A stretch of DNA of 18,525 bases from an uncultured Bacteroidales bacterium (GCA_934725015.1 CAKVAS010000031.1:1-18525); one strand, 5' to 3'; positions 6,141 to 13,569 are shown, numbered from the stretch's first letter. Notes: generated by a model from the sequence alone, not told the origin. Program-made: numbers and translations.

Positions 6141-8474
6141 ATGAATACGTTTTTTAAGTTTTTGTCAAAGAATAAGTTATACACGGCGATTGAGGCGTTC
6201 GGGCTTTCGCTGGCGCTCGGATTCATAATCCTCCTCGCCTCTTATGCCCGCACGGAGTTCAGCGTCGGTGCGCGTCAGCCGCTCTCGAAACAGCTCTACG
6301 CCATCGGAACCGAGGACATGATAGGGATGACGCTCGGGACGGGGGAGGAATTTTTCCCCTCTATGCCTGAGATAACCTCGTGGACGCGGGTCGCGGTATA
6401 TGGCGATGCGGACGTCACCGTTGACGGCGAATACTATCAGGTTGAGGCCGACGCCCTTGACACGAATTTTCTGCGGCTGTTCGACTACCGCATAACCGGG
6501 TGCGACCGGAACCGGATTCTGGCAGGGGAGGACGAAGTGGTTGTTTCAGAGGCCTTTGCGAAAAAGGCATTCGGGGGAGACGACCCGATTGGCAGGACCG
6601 TCGTCTTCAACAGGAAAAACCTGACTGTTACCGGCGTGCTTCAGGACTTCGACTCTTGTGACCCGTTCAGTCCCTGCGACATCTTCCTTAGCATGAGGGT
6701 GATGGAAGGCGTTGTCATGAAAATGGACCAGTTCGGGGCGGTCCAGACTTTTGTGACACTCGCGGACGGCGCCGATCCGGACAATGTCGCGGCAAAGCTT
6801 CTTGACAAATACTGCGGCTACTGGGACTGGTTCGACCGCGATGCCTCCAACGGCGGCTTCATGTACGGCTCGTCGCTCACCCGGCTCGACAGGATTTATT
6901 TCTGCAGCCGGGATGTCTTCAACCCTCTTCGCAAGGGCGACCGGAGGACGGTCGAGATTCTGCTGCTCGTGGCACTCGTGCTGCTCGTCTCCGCCATATT
7001 CAACTACATCAACCTCACAGTGGCACAGACCGGCAAGCGCGCCAAGGAAATGGCGACGCGCCGTCTTCTCGGAGAGTCGCAGGGCGGGATTGTCCGCCGC
7101 TACATCGGCGAGTCATTCCTGTTCACGGCCGGCTGCTTCGTCCTCGGCTGCCTGATTGCCCTCTGCTTCCGCCCGTGGATGGGCAGGCTGCTCACGACGG
7201 AAATTGCCCTGCGTCCGGATGCGCTTTCTGTCGGCTGCGCATTTCTGCTCCTGTGCGTCATTTCGCTTGTTTCCGGACTCCTGCCGGCCGCGATGGTGTC
7301 GCGCTTCAAGCCGATTGATGTGGTCAAGGGAGACTTCCGCTTCCGCAGCAAGATGATTTTCAGCAAGATTTTCATTGTCTGTCAGAATGTCATAAGCACT
7401 GTTCTGATTGCCGTCGCGCTGACGATGACCCTCCAGATGCGCCATCTTGTCACCCTGCCGACGGGCTACAACACAAAGGATATGATCAGCCTGAGCACTT
7501 GGTCGCTCGACTTCAGGAATATGGATGTGCAGAACGAACTTGCCCGCCGTCTCCGTGCCCTGCCGCAGGTTGAGGCTGTCGGAATGGCGATGCAGGCTCC
7601 GTTTGCCTGCGGAAGCAACGGCGTGCACATAGAGAATGAAAAGATGTCGTGGCTTAACCTTTCCCAGCTTGATTCCACGAGTTTCCGTCTTCTCGGACTC
7701 AAGGTCATAGAGAAATACTCCGAGCCTTTGGAGGGGACATATTGGCTTACGGAGGAGGCTCAAAGGCGTTACGGGGTTTCCGAGGAAAAACGGACTTTCG
7801 GAAAGCGCGATGACGGGACTCCGGAATATGAATGCTGCGGAATCATTGCCGACTATCGTGCCAACGATGCGCTGAGACGCCCTATGGAGGACAGCCACAA
7901 TGCCGTGATGAACAGGACTTCGTTGTGCTCTCGCATGATTGTGAAGGTCACGGGAGACCGCAGGGAGGCGTTTTCGGCCGTCTCTGATGTGTGGCGCGGC
8001 GTCGCGACGGATTATCTGGGTGTCCCTAAGGCTGCGGACATGGACTATGTCGATGACTTCATGAACAGCGCCCTCACCGGGACGCGCAACACTATGTCGC
8101 TCGTGAGCACCTTCATGATTCTGGCAATCCTGATTTCGGCTCTCGGCCTGTTCGCCATGTCTGTCTATTACACCGACCAGCAGTCCCGCCAGATTGCTCT
8201 CCGCAAGATTTTCGGCTCTGATGTCCGCACCGCCGTATGGACGCTCTCGAAGGATTTCCTCCTGATGGCGGCCGTTGCCGCAGTCATCGCCGCCCCTCTC
8301 TGCGTCTGGGCCATGCGCTACTACCTCCGCGATTTCTACAACGCCATTCCGTTCCCATGGTGGGTCATCCCCGTCGCCGCCATCCTGACCCTTCTCATCG
8401 CTGCGGTGTCTATCTTCGGTCAGACATGGAAGTCGGCTGCGGCCAATCCTGTTGATAAATTAAAGTCCGAATAA
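6141..8474 (+). CDS. FtsX/MacB-type ABC transporter permease (two FtsX domains)
   Basis: The 777-residue inner-membrane protein has an N-terminal membrane segment (AFGLSLALGFIILLASY), a large MacB-like periplasmic domain (PSMPEITSWTRVAVYGD... VVSEAFAKKAFGGDDPIGRT), a first FtsX block starting near VEILLLVALVLLVSAIFNYI, a second periplasmic domain, and a C-terminal FtsX block (STFMILAILISALGLFAMSV) ending in NPVDKLKSE. ALRKIFGSDVRTAVW after the membrane segment matches the coupling-helix region that contacts an ATPase. Such permeases move no solute through a channel; with ATPase, adaptor and TolC they drive substrates out of the periplasm. There is no ATPase gene next to it. ATG at 6141 gives the typical start MNTFFKFLSKNKLYT; an in-frame ATG at 6129 falls in the repeat and is possible. 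Confidence 0.88.
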   Translation: MNTFFKFLSKNKLYTAIEAFGLSLALGFIILLASYARTEFSVGARQPLSKQLYAIGTEDMIGMTLGTGEEFFPSMPEITSWTRVAVYGDADVTVDGEYYQVEADALDTNFLRLFDYRITGCDRNRILAGEDEVVVSEAFAKKAFGGDDPIGRTVVFNRKNLTVTGVLQDFDSCDPFSPCDIFLSMRVMEGVVMKMDQFGAVQTFVTLADGADPDNVAAKLLDKYCGYWDWFDRDASNGGFMYGSSLTRLDRIYFCSRDVFNPLRKGDRRTVEILLLVALVLLVSAIFNYINLTVAQTGKRAKEMATRRLLGESQGGIVRRYIGESFLFTAGCFVLGCLIALCFRPWMGRLLTTEIALRPDALSVGCAFLLLCVISLVSGLLPAAMVSRFKPIDVVKGDFRFRSKMIFSKIFIVCQNVISTVLIAVALTMTLQMRHLVTLPTGYNTKDMISLSTWSLDFRNMDVQNELARRLRALPQVEAVGMAMQAPFACGSNGVHIENEKMSWLNLSQLDSTSFRLLGLKVIEKYSEPLEGTYWLTEEAQRRYGVSEEKRTFGKRDDGTPEYECCGIIADYRANDALRRPMEDSHNAVMNRTSLCSRMIVKVTGDRREAFSAVSDVWRGVATDYLGVPKAADMDYVDDFMNSALTGTRNTMSLVSTFMILAILISALGLFAMSVYYTDQQSRQIALRKIFGSDVRTAVWTLSKDFLLMAAVAAVIAAPLCVWAMRYYLRDFYNAIPFPWWVIPVAAILTLLIAAVSIFGQTWKSAAANPVDKLKSE

Positions 8475-8475
8475 G

Positions 8476-8671
8476 TAAAAGCCGCATAAAAGGCGGTCTG
8501 CCCTTGTATTTAGACCCCTCCCGTCCCCTCGAAGGGGAAGTGGTGCTTCGTGCACACCATCGCACAATGCTCTCGCTTCGTTGTTCTCCGCACGACGCTG
8601 ATGCGTCTTATGACCTTAGTTGTTTCATCTGCGCCGTCCGCCTTGCATCCCATCCTTTTATGCGGCTTTTA
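8476..8671. repeat. 196-bp element with perfect 18-bp terminal inverted repeats (MITE-like or expanded 3' element)
   Basis: TAAAAGCCGCATAAAAGG (8476-8493) and its exact reverse complement (8654-8671) bound the element, whose first base lies one base after the permease stop codon. Inside are a CCCCT-CGA-AGGGG hairpin near 8521-8540 and a GACGC-TGAT-GCGTC hairpin near 8595-8610. There is no transposase-sized ORF. Bases 8638-8671 match the compact element after the second permease (15884-15917, reverse strand), so this could be that element split by about 155 inserted bases. I cannot tell a MITE from an expanded terminator. Confidence 0.55.
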
Positions 8672-8905
8672 GAAACCTTCAAAAAATAACCTGCATCATC
8701 TTTTTCATTCTTTTAGGTCTATATTCCTTTTCTCATCGGTCATGTACCTTCAGTACCCCCCCACCCTCTTCCAAAAGAAATCTATCCTCGAAAATAATAG
8801 AAAAATCTGGAGCAGTTTATTCTTTTAATGTTTCTTACTCCAAGCGGTTTAGACAACTTTGATGATTTGAAGAAAATTTTGAATTTTTTTTGATGTCAAA
8901 TCAAG

Positions 8906-8923
8906 TTTGGCACAGTAGTTGCA
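8906..8923 (+). promoter_or_regulatory. Full-consensus sigma-54 promoter
   Basis: TTTGGCAC-AGTAG-TTGCA matches the sigma-54 consensus (TTGGCAC-N5-TTGCA) at every conserved position, with GG (8909-8910) and GC (8921-8922) separated by ten bases. Transcription would start near 8934 and run rightward. No ordinary gene lies downstream on this strand before the antisense side of the histidine kinase gene. The window encodes an activator of this promoter class at 10690-12027. Confidence 0.65.
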
Positions 8924-8973
8924 AAATCTTTTGCTCGGTTATTAGTTTTAGTGTTATTAATTATGTGGTTAGT

Positions 8974-9027
8974 ATGAGGTGTCCTCGCGTGAGCGACGAC
9001 AGCTCATTTTTTTACACGGTAGTGTAA
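8974..9027 (+). CDS. Possible 17-residue small ORF behind the sigma-54 promoter
   Basis: ATG at 8974 opens MRCPRVSDDSSFFYTVV and stops at TAA 9025-9027. It is overlapped by a four-codon ORF starting at 8963 whose TGA shares bases with this ATG (ATGA). It begins about 40 bases after the predicted transcription start. Its last eight codons form the hairpin at 9001-9039, so the ORF may be an accident of that structure. There is no recognisable family, and codon evidence is too short to judge. Alternatives are a leader peptide or simply the 5' part of a non-coding RNA. Confidence 0.2.
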   Translation: MRCPRVSDDSSFFYTVV

Positions 9028-9039
9028 AAAAAATGAGCT
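9001..9039. other. Long hairpin containing a TTTACAC/GTGTAAA palindrome
   Basis: AGCTCATTTTTTTACAC (9001-9017), loop GGTA, then the complement (9022-9039) with one extra A: a 17-pair stem with a single bulge. The inner TTTACA-N6-TGTAAA resembles the palindromes before tolC (2883-2909). It may be an RNA hairpin, a regulator site, or both. Confidence 0.5.
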
Positions 9040-9185
9040 CGGACTCTGAAGAGTCCGTAGCCTCCCAACCCCAGTCGGCAGAGCCGACAGCCCCTGTGAG
9101 GGGCACGCGACCTCCACTTAGTTCCGGTCGGCGACTCCGTTCCTCCGTTTCACTCCGTCACTGCGTCGCGGCGGCTGATGCCGCC
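9040..9185 (+). other. Train of four GC-rich hairpins
   Basis: Successive perfect stems are CGGACTC-TGAA-GAGTCCG (9040-9057), GTCGGC-AGA-GCCGAC (9074-9088), CCCCT-GTG-AGGGG (9091-9103) and GGCGGC-TGAT-GCCGCC (9170-9185). Between the last two is a pyrimidine-rich stretch with repeated CTCCG words. The CCCCT/AGGGG stem and the GC-rich stem with a TGAT loop also occur, in that order, inside the 8476-8671 element. The region may be a structured RNA or a degenerate interspersed repeat. Confidence 0.5.
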
Positions 9186-9250
9186 TTGCAGCAACAATAT
9201 CGCAGTTGAACTGATAAACATGAAAAAATAATCTGCCGAAACACTTGAAA

Positions 9251-9311
9251 TTTGCCGTAAATTAGCGGAAATGGTCATTTTTTTGAGGCCTTTCCGTGCA
9301 TTTACGGCAAA
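9251..9311. terminator. Long inverted repeat downstream of the histidine kinase gene
   Basis: TTTGCCGTAAAT (9251-9262) and ATTTACGGCAAA (9300-9311) form a perfect 12-pair stem. Inside it GGAAA (9267-9271) pairs with TTTCC (9291-9295). It sits about 95 bases after the kinase stop codon and could end the leftward regulator-kinase transcript and any rightward one from 8934. Flanking T-runs are short. Confidence 0.4.
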
Positions 9312-9406
9312 AAATAGTTTGTTTTATGAAATATTTATGAGTTCTATTTTGATGGCGAGAATGTGTGGTCTTGGATGATATGTTCTGCCTGTGGGGCATT
9401 TGTCTC

Positions 9407-10693
9407 TTACAGCACAATCGTGAATACCGTGGAGCCGGGGGTGCTGGAGGCGAGCTTGATGGTGCCGCCGTTGAGGCGGAGCATCTGGCGGGAAAGGCTG
9501 AGGCCTACTCCGGTGCCCGCGCTGCCCTTGGTCGTGAAGAACGGGACGAAAAGCTGCTCCTGACTTGACTTGCTGAGCGGTTCGCCGTCGTTGGAGACGT
9601 TGATGACCGTGCGGTCGCGCTTGTCGATGGAGGCAGTGATGGTGACATTCCGCGCCCCCGCCTGAACGGCGTTTTTCACGAGATTGTTGAGAACCTGGGA
9701 AATCTGCCCATAGTCGGCATAGAGGATTATGTCTTCGGAAAGTTCAGTGTAACTGACATTGACGGAAGGCCAGTTTGTCTTGGCTATGTTCATGGCATCG
9801 GTCGCCACGTCCTTGAAATAGAATGCCTTGCGGACTGGGGCTGCGATGTGCGTGAGGGAACGGTAGGACTGGACGAAGCTGATGAGGCCTTCTGACGACG
9901 AGGCTATGGTGCCGAGCGCCGAGCGGATGTCGTCCTCGCTGTAGGCCGGCAGGTTCTGCGAGAGCGCCGAACTGAGAGAGGCAATCGGCGTGACAGTGTT
10001 CATGATTTCGTGCGTCAGAACCCTTATGAGCCGCGTCCACGACTCCGTCTCGTTGTTCTCCATTTCACGGGTTATGTCATTGAAAGTCACGATTCTGACC
10101 TCCGCCGAATGGAGCTTTGCCGTGCACGCGCTCACAGAGAACTGAACCGTTCCCCGCTCCGACTGGAACGCGGCCTGAATCTCCGAGCCGTCCGCGCTTC
10201 TGAAAGCCTCCGCAAGTTCCGGGGATATGCGCTCGATTTGTCTCAGACTGGATATGTCCGACATTCCGAGGAGTCCGCGGGCGACGGCGTTGCTGTAATC
10301 GACCTTGTCTCCGGCGAGTACAATGACTCCGCTCTGAACATGATCCAGCATGAGACCGAAATAGCGGTCACGCTCGCGGATGTCGTTCTTTTCCGCCTCG
10401 AAAATTGAACGCAGGCGGTTAAGCGAGCGGTTTAGCCTGCGGTTGCCGCGCCCGTTCTCCGAATAGCGGAAAGCCGACTCTCCGCTGCTGAGAGCGTCGG
10501 ACATGAAATCTATCTTGCTGATAATCTTTCTTTTGGTGAAGGACTTCGTGATTAGGACAGCGAGAGCGACAGCAACAATCAGAATTGCCGCAAGCGCAGC
10601 CTCAGGGTGATTGCCCAAGACCTCTTTCGCCGCTCCGTCATAGGCCGGCGGCAGAGCGGCCGTGGCCATATATCCCCACCACAGCATCATCAT
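9407..10693 (-). CDS. Sensor histidine kinase (NtrB-like, PAS plus HisKA/HATPase)
   Basis: The 428-residue kinase has one clear membrane segment at about 32-49, a linker, a PAS-like region at about 108-210 (YFGLMLDHVQSGVIVL...VTFNDITRE), a dimerisation/phosphoacceptor helix RLIRVLTHEIMN with His228, and an ATPase domain: N-box LNNLVKNAVQA (335-345), NDGEPL (368-373), FFTTKG (385-390), GTGVGLSL (393-400). It would phosphorylate the response regulator encoded just upstream. Its ATG overlaps the regulator's TGA (ATGA), pointing to coupled translation. Three consecutive ATG codons open the gene, so the start is uncertain by two residues. The N-terminus is short: no first membrane helix and no sizeable periplasmic sensor is visible, so it may sense inside the membrane or cytoplasm. 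Confidence 0.9.
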   Translation of the reverse strand: MMMLWWGYMATAALPPAYDGAAKEVLGNHPEAALAAILIVAVALAVLITKSFTKRKIISKIDFMSDALSSGESAFRYSENGRGNRRLNRSLNRLRSIFEAEKNDIRERDRYFGLMLDHVQSGVIVLAGDKVDYSNAVARGLLGMSDISSLRQIERISPELAEAFRSADGSEIQAAFQSERGTVQFSVSACTAKLHSAEVRIVTFNDITREMENNETESWTRLIRVLTHEIMNTVTPIASLSSALSQNLPAYSEDDIRSALGTIASSSEGLISFVQSYRSLTHIAAPVRKAFYFKDVATDAMNIAKTNWPSVNVSYTELSEDIILYADYGQISQVLNNLVKNAVQAGARNVTITASIDKRDRTVINVSNDGEPLSKSSQEQLFVPFFTTKGSAGTGVGLSLSRQMLRLNGGTIKLASSTPGSTVFTIVL

Positions 10694-12027
10694 ATTCCGT
10701 ATTTCTTCAGCTTCGCATAAAGCGTAGGACGGCTGATGTTCAGAGACTTGGCGACGAGGGATATGTTTCCGCCAAACCGGCTCATCGCGGCACGGATGGT
10801 CTTTTCCTCGACGCTCTCCATCGTGTCGGCGGCGGATATTTCGGTGTCCTGCGCATCCCCTCCGACGCTCTCAAGTCCGAGGCTCCCGATGATTTCCCCG
10901 TCCGCGAGAATCACGGCCTTTTCGATGCAGTTGCGCAGCTCGCGTATGTTCCCCGGCCAGCCGTAGCTCTCCATCTCCGCGACTGCGATGGGCGAGAATC
11001 CCGTCACCTGACGTCCATATTTTCCGGCAAATTCCGCAAGGAACTGCTCCGCCAGCGGCAGAATCGCGTCCCGGCGCTTTCTGAGCGGCGGCAGTTCGAG
11101 GCTTATCGTGTTGAGGCGGTAGTAGAGGTCCTCACGGAACAGCCCGTCGCGCACGAGGGTGGGCACGTCGGCGTTTGTCGCGCAGATGAGGCGGATGTCA
11201 ACGGGGATGCTCCTTGTGTCGCCGACTCTGGTCACGCTGCGGCTCTGGAGCACGCGAAGCAGCTTTGCCTGCGACTGCTGCGGGATGTTGGCAATCTCGT
11301 CGAGAAAGAGCGTGCCGCCGTTCGCCTGCTCGAACTTGCCGGCATGGTCGGACTTCGCGTCCGTGAACGCGCCCTTGACGTGTCCGAACAGCTCGCTCTC
11401 GAAGAGTGTCTCGGTGATTGCCCCGGCATCCACGCAGACCATCGGCCCGGCTGCGCGTCCCGAAAGAGTGTGAATCTCATGTGCAAGCACATCCTTTCCT
11501 GTTCCGTTTTCTCCGGTAATGAGCACGGTGGCGTCCGTCGCCGCGATTTTCTCCACGTCGCCGCGCAGCCTCCGCATCGCCGCGCTCTCGCCCCAGAACA
11601 TCCTCGGTCCGTCGTCGGCCGCCCTTGCCTTCGGCGCAGTCTTTTTCCTGTCACGTATTCCCGTAAGCGTCTCAATCAGTTTCCCGTTGTCCCATGGCTT
11701 CACGACAAAGTCCTCCGCCCCGCGCTTCATCCCTTCCACCGCGAGGGCGATGTCCGCGTATGCCGTGAACAGCACCACGGCCTGCTCCGGCCACCGTGCC
11801 TTTAGCTCCGACAGCCAGAAAAGTCCCTCGTTACCCGTGTTGATGTCCGTCCTGAAGTTCATGTCAAGAAGAATCACGTCCGGCCTCAGGCTCTCCACTG
11901 TCCTCATCAGCGACACCGGCGAAGCCAGCGTCTCCACCCGCTCGAAGCACCCTCCCAGCAGTATCTTCAGCGCCTCCCGTATCCCCTGATTGTCGTCAAC
12001 GACCAATATTTTTCCCTTTTTCGCCAT
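10690..12027 (-). CDS. Sigma-54-dependent response regulator (NtrC family)
   Basis: The 445-residue activator has a receiver domain at 1-125 (acid pocket Asp11/Asp12, phospho-acceptor Asp55 in VILLDMNF, Thr88, Lys110). Its AAA+ sigma-54 interaction domain spans about 142-385: Walker A GENGTGKD 172-179, Walker B TLFLDEI with Asp243-Glu244. A Fis-type helix-turn-helix ends the protein (NISLVAKSLNISRPTLYAKL, 421-440). The sigma-54 contact loop reads GAFTDA (219-224) where the classic motif is GAFTGA. When phosphorylated it should oligomerise on enhancer sites and open sigma-54 promoters; candidate sites lie at 2883-2909 and 9011-9028, and a promoter at 8906. ATG at 12027 was preferred to an upstream in-frame TTG at 12066, because it places the receiver at the usual distance. 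Confidence 0.93.
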   Translation of the reverse strand: MAKKGKILVVDDNQGIREALKILLGGCFERVETLASPVSLMRTVESLRPDVILLDMNFRTDINTGNEGLFWLSELKARWPEQAVVLFTAYADIALAVEGMKRGAEDFVVKPWDNGKLIETLTGIRDRKKTAPKARAADDGPRMFWGESAAMRRLRGDVEKIAATDATVLITGENGTGKDVLAHEIHTLSGRAAGPMVCVDAGAITETLFESELFGHVKGAFTDAKSDHAGKFEQANGGTLFLDEIANIPQQSQAKLLRVLQSRSVTRVGDTRSIPVDIRLICATNADVPTLVRDGLFREDLYYRLNTISLELPPLRKRRDAILPLAEQFLAEFAGKYGRQVTGFSPIAVAEMESYGWPGNIRELRNCIEKAVILADGEIIGSLGLESVGGDAQDTEISAADTMESVEEKTIRAAMSRFGGNISLVAKSLNISRPTLYAKLKKYGI

Positions 12028-12083
12028 AATAGCCCGCAATTTACTCTCATTTCCCCGAATATCCAAAAATCCCGTAGCACATT

Positions 12084-12165
12084 GCCTTGACTTTTGGATA
12101 AAAACAGCCGATTATTGCCTTGACTTTTGGATGATTTTAGGCATTTATAGCCTTGACTTTTGGAT
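12084..12165 (+). repeat. Three 33-nt direct repeats, core GCCTTGACTTTTGGAT
   Basis: The 16-base core is identical at 12084, 12117 and 12150, exactly 33 bases apart, with different sequence between. The array fills the 175-base divergent gap between the response regulator (leftward) and the AAA/DUF4143 ATPase (rightward) and abuts the latter's promoter. A partial inverted relative (ATCCAAAAAT) lies at 12061. Equal spacing near three helical turns suggests repeated protein binding on one face of the DNA. Confidence 0.8.
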
Positions 12166-12181
12166 AAAATGTCTATATTTG
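12153..12181 (+). promoter_or_regulatory. Bacteroidetes-type promoter for the AAA/DUF4143 ATPase
   Basis: TATATTTG (12174-12181) matches the -7 consensus TAnnTTTG. A TTG (12153-12155), part of the third repeat core, sits 18 bases upstream where the -33 TTTG is expected. Transcription would start about 15 bases before the ATG at 12203. The overlap of promoter and repeat implies that whatever binds the repeats affects this gene. Confidence 0.45.
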
Positions 12182-12202
12182 CATTGCTTTTCAATAACTT
12201 GC

Positions 12203-13552
12203 ATGGATATGGCATACTACAAGAGAAATATAGACAAAAAACTTCTTGAATGGAAGGATGCTCCGAGGAGAAAGCCGCTGCTGATAAGAGGGGCGAGACA
12301 AGTGGGAAAATCTACTGCGGTAAGGCAATTAGGCAAGAGTTTCAAGCACTTTGTGGAGATAAACCTTGAGCGTCAACCGTCCGTCCGTCAGCTGTTTTCG
12401 AAGAACATAGATGTGTTCCGTACCTGTGAAGGAATCAGCGCAATTTCCGGGATTCCAATTATCGCTGGCGAAACTTTGCTTTTCATAGATGAGATACAGA
12501 CCAGTCAGGAGGCGATAATGTCATTGCGCTATTTCAAGGAAGACTATCCTGACCTGCACGTCATTGCGGCCGGTTCGCTTCTGGAGTTCGCCTTGGAGGA
12601 ATTGCCCTCTTTCGGGGTCGGCAGAATACGTTCTCTCTATATGTATCCATTCTCTTTTGATGAATTTCTTTTAGCGCAAGGACTTGATACCACTGTTGAT
12701 TACAAACATAAGGCTTCAGCCTCGTCCCCACTTCCCGAAGCCGTCCACGATAAATTGATTGACCAGTTAAAGACTTTCTATCTCGTTGGTGGAATGCCGG
12801 CCGCCGTCGCCGAATGGGTTGAGTCTCAGAGTTATATTGAGTGTGCGCGTGTGCATAGTGACATACTGGACACATATCGGGATGACTTTTCCAAGTATAA
12901 GGCGAGGATATCTCCGGCGTTGCTGAGAAAGACTCTGCGGTCAGTCGCATTGCAGGCCGGAAGCAAATTCGTGTTCAGTCAAGTCGCGGACGATGTCCAC
13001 TCGTCAGTCATCAGGGAAGCCCTGCATCTGCTGACATTGGCCGGACTGATAAAGCCGGTTACGCACAGCGACGGAAATGGCCTGCCCTTGGGAGCGGAAG
13101 AAAATGCCGGTTATACAAAATATCTTTTCATGGATTTGGGGCTGATGCAGACGATGCTCGGCACACCTCCGGCAGATGTCCTTCTCGCATCGGAAACGGA
13201 TTTTGTAAACAAAGGCCCGGCGTCAGAGATGTTTGCGGGGCTGGAACTGATGAAGAACCACGACTGCTTTCAAGAGTCGGAAATGTATTATTGGCAGAAT
13301 ATGGCACGTGGAACGAACGCTGAGATTGACTATCTGGAGGCCAAGGACGGCAAGGTTCTTCCGATTGAAGTGAAGGCCAATACAAAAGGCAGTATGCAGA
13401 GCCTGTGGCTGTTCATGAGAAAGAAAGGGCTTTTCAATGCGATTCGTACTTCGCTGGAAAACTTTGGCGAGTTCGAGTACATCGACAAGGAGGACAACAA
13501 TTCGCATCGTCATGTCAATGTCATCCCTCTCTATGCCTTGAGCAACCTGTAA
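12203..13552 (+). CDS. AAA ATPase with DUF4143 C-terminal domain
   Basis: The 449-residue protein has an AAA_14 domain: Walker A GARQVGKST (30-38), Walker B LLFIDEIQ (92-99), and the sensor-like IAAGSLLEF (121-129). The DUF4143 region ends with EIDYLEAKDGKVLPIEVKAN, whose Asp376, Glu389 and Lys391 fit the spacing of a PD-(D/E)xK nuclease-like fold. The family is widespread and often multi-copy in Bacteroidetes; its biological role is not established to my knowledge. It has its own promoter and 33-nt repeats, is divergent from the regulator operon, and lies next to a restriction-modification cassette, so a link to defence or mobile DNA is possible but unproven. ATG at 12203 was chosen since it begins just before the conserved YYKRNIDKKLLEW; a second ATG at 12209 is equally possible. 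The open frame continues upstream only through repeat sequence. Confidence 0.88.
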   Translation: MDMAYYKRNIDKKLLEWKDAPRRKPLLIRGARQVGKSTAVRQLGKSFKHFVEINLERQPSVRQLFSKNIDVFRTCEGISAISGIPIIAGETLLFIDEIQTSQEAIMSLRYFKEDYPDLHVIAAGSLLEFALEELPSFGVGRIRSLYMYPFSFDEFLLAQGLDTTVDYKHKASASSPLPEAVHDKLIDQLKTFYLVGGMPAAVAEWVESQSYIECARVHSDILDTYRDDFSKYKARISPALLRKTLRSVALQAGSKFVFSQVADDVHSSVIREALHLLTLAGLIKPVTHSDGNGLPLGAEENAGYTKYLFMDLGLMQTMLGTPPADVLLASETDFVNKGPASEMFAGLELMKNHDCFQESEMYYWQNMARGTNAEIDYLEAKDGKVLPIEVKANTKGSMQSLWLFMRKKGLFNAIRTSLENFGEFEYIDKEDNNSHRHVNVIPLYALSNL

Positions 13553-13569
13553 GGTCAATAAAATGTGCC

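Larger units (their letters stand above)
8475..9406. other. 932-base gap without an ordinary protein gene
   Basis: This gap separates the convergent permease and histidine kinase genes. From left to right it holds the 196-bp inverted-repeat element; an AT-rich, T-rich stretch (8672-8905); a sigma-54 promoter (8906-8923); a possible 17-residue ORF (8974-9027) overlapping a long hairpin; a GC-rich train of four further hairpins (9040-9185); and a long stem at 9251-9311. The frames open across it read through hairpins and look unlike protein. Confidence 0.7.

Noticed and set aside
8979..9209. 76-residue frame from GTG across the hairpin train
   Set aside because: It reads straight through five hairpins, has a Ser/Arg-rich shadow-like product and no family resemblance.
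10585..11805. 406-residue plus-strand frame across the kinase and regulator genes
   Set aside because: It lies antisense to two genes with complete, ordered motifs and its product looks like an Arg/Leu/His-rich shadow.
11990..12202. N-terminal extension of the AAA/DUF4143 protein by 71 residues
   Set aside because: The extension is translated 33-base repeat sequence and overlaps the regulator gene's start; family proteins begin near the chosen ATG.
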